DNA of 6,352 nt, from positions 1 through 6,352 of the forward strand of contig PXTQ01000104.1 of NCBI GenBank assembly GCA_003022505.1, given 5' to 3'. The DNA comes from Bacteroidetes bacterium QS_8_64_10. GTDB taxonomy: Bacteria > Bacteroidota > Rhodothermia > Rhodothermales > Salinibacteraceae. Of this stretch, positions 5,570-6,352 are shown piece by piece (positions within the stretch are counted from its first letter, which is position 1; every line of letters begins with the position of its first letter). The notes beneath the pieces were generated by a model, which was not told where the DNA came from, did no database searches, and saw only the letters and a program-made list of their open reading frames with translations. Position numbers and translations under genes: made by a program.

Positions 5570-6250
5570 ATGCCGAAAACGAAAGAAAAACAATCATTCG
5601 AGCCGATTCGGCTCTTCAAGGTTCAGCGCAAGCTGAACATTTCCAGAAGCCGGGCCGAAGAGTTCTTGCGCGAAAGCTACGAGAGTGCCCTTCGCGGGTC
5701 GGGGCCGAATGCCAAAATTATCGACCAGGACGCCTACTACGACCTGCTGGAGGAGTACGCTGAAGATCAGCGTATTCGCGCCCGTGTCAGCGAGCTGCGC
5801 GAGAAAGAGGAAGAAGAGGAGCAAGAGGAAGAGCAGGAGGCTCCCGCCGCCGCCGAGGACGGTGAGGCCGCTCCCGCTGCTGCCGAGGAGACGGCGGAGC
5901 CGGACGCGGCGCAATCCGCCGAGGCGGAGGAGGATGAAGAAGAAGCTGCTCCGCCCGCCCCTGAGGGCGAAGAGCAGGCGGCAGCATCCGCCGCAGAGGA
6001 AGAAACCGAAGCGGTTTCCGATGAGCCGCAGCTCGAAAAAGCCGACGAGGCCGACGCCGGGAGCGAAGCGCCCCCGCAGGATCCCGATGAGGCCGTCAAG
6101 GAGCAACTCGAAGGGGCGCTCGGCGACGAGGAGCAGGCTGCCGAGGCGGAGGACGAAGCCGCGACCCCGCCGGAGGCGAGGCTCACGACGACCGACTGGA
6201 GTGGCGTGTCACAGCCGAGCATACCTTTCGTTAGGCTTCGACGCGCTTGA
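5570..6250 (+). CDS. infB: Translation initiation factor IF-2, N-terminal fragment (broken gene)
   Basis: The product begins with an IF-2 N-terminal domain (about residues 12-78, with IRLFKVQRKLNIS at 13-25 and a second half including AKIIDQDAYYDLLEEY), as in Bacteroidota IF-2. An acidic Glu/Ala/Pro linker follows (about 79-203). The Glu/Ala pattern stops near residue 203 (about base 6180), and the last 23 residues look unrelated, ending at a TGA at 6248-6250. The whole GTPase region is missing, although family members are usually 900 residues or more and the protein is essential. All three forward frames are closed by 6326, so this is not a simple window-edge truncation. ATG 5570 is preferred; a GTG at 5504 is in frame but adds 22 residues without family similarity. 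The GAGGAG at 5543-5548 is too far away (21 bases) to serve ATG 5570. Either the contig is chimeric or the gene is truly disrupted. Confidence 0.82.
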   Translation: MPKTKEKQSFEPIRLFKVQRKLNISRSRAEEFLRESYESALRGSGPNAKIIDQDAYYDLLEEYAEDQRIRARVSELREKEEEEEQEEEQEAPAAAEDGEAAPAAAEETAEPDAAQSAEAEEDEEEAAPPAPEGEEQAAASAAEEETEAVSDEPQLEKADEADAGSEAPPQDPDEAVKEQLEGALGDEEQAAEAEDEAATPPEARLTTTDWSGVSQPSIPFVRLRRA

Positions 6251-6277
6251 AACTTCGCGCGGCTGTCGCGGTAGTAT
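6247..6277 (+). promoter_or_regulatory. Weak promoter-like elements before the CRISPR-like repeat
   Basis: TTGAAA (6247-6252) resembles a -35 element and TAGTAT (6272-6277) a -10 element, with a 19-base spacer, slightly longer than ideal. The surrounding 6271-6285 stretch is the only AT-rich part of this end of the window. If the repeat at 6292-6329 begins a CRISPR array, this would be its leader-side promoter. The match is weak and may be chance. Confidence 0.22.
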
Positions 6278-6291
6278 TCAAATAAGGGGTC

Positions 6292-6329
6292 GTCGTTCGG
6301 TCAAAACCCGTGCTGGGTGGGACTGAAAG
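6292..6329 (+). CRISPR. Candidate first CRISPR repeat, array running off the window
   Basis: The sequence ending GTGCTGGGTGGGACTGAAAG (6310-6329) has typical CRISPR repeat features: a GTC-type start, a short palindrome (ACCC, 6306-6309, with GGGT, 6315-6318, around a 5-base loop), a GGGACTGAAAG 3' end like the common ATTGAAA(C/G) ending, and a length of about 36-38 bases. Bases 6330-6352 would be the first part of a spacer. Only one copy is visible, so periodicity cannot be shown, and no cas gene is in the window. The boundaries are approximate. If real, the array runs rightwards and the subtype cannot be assigned. Confidence 0.42.
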
Positions 6330-6352
6330 GGGCCGTCATCGGCGGCTTCGCC

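Overview
This window is a GC-rich bacterial chromosomal segment with five intact genes and one broken gene. I infer a Bacteroidota/Rhodothermota-type bacterium (Rhodothermales-like, possibly marine or halophilic). The reasons are the high GC, the lack of usable Shine-Dalgarno sequences before most starts, the very acidic tails on NusA and IF-2, and an IF-2 N-terminal domain resembling the Bacteroidota form. This placement is an inference; no rRNA gene is present to test it.

Layout. Bases 1-145 hold no visible gene but carry short tandem repeats. nadB (146-1729, +) encodes L-aspartate oxidase. A ferritin-like diiron protein (1877-2320, +) follows after a repeat-filled gap. A histidine-phosphatase-superfamily enzyme (2414-3001, -) converges on the ferritin gene. 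A 328-base gap (3002-3329) contains a heptamer tract, a long hairpin, a C-rich tract and a terminator-like hairpin just before rimP. Then comes the widely conserved rimP-nusA-infB block on the + strand (3330-6250): ribosome maturation, transcription elongation/termination and translation initiation.

The infB gene is broken. Only the IF-2 N-terminal domain and part of its acidic linker are present, the frame closes at 6250, and no G domain can follow because all three forward frames stop by 6326. The last ~60 bases look like the first repeat of a CRISPR array (about 6292-6329) plus the start of a spacer. Only one copy is visible, so this is a candidate. Either the contig is chimeric here, or an essential gene has been interrupted next to a CRISPR locus.

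The most pervasive unexplained signal is a family of period-7 degenerate repeats filling the gaps around nadB, the ferritin gene, the phosphatase gene and, more weakly, nusA. They follow a strand rule: read along each gene, a G-poor C/A/T-type strand lies before the start codon and, where visible, the G-rich complementary-type strand lies after the stop codon. In the nadB-ferritin gap the two strands form a potential large imperfect hairpin.
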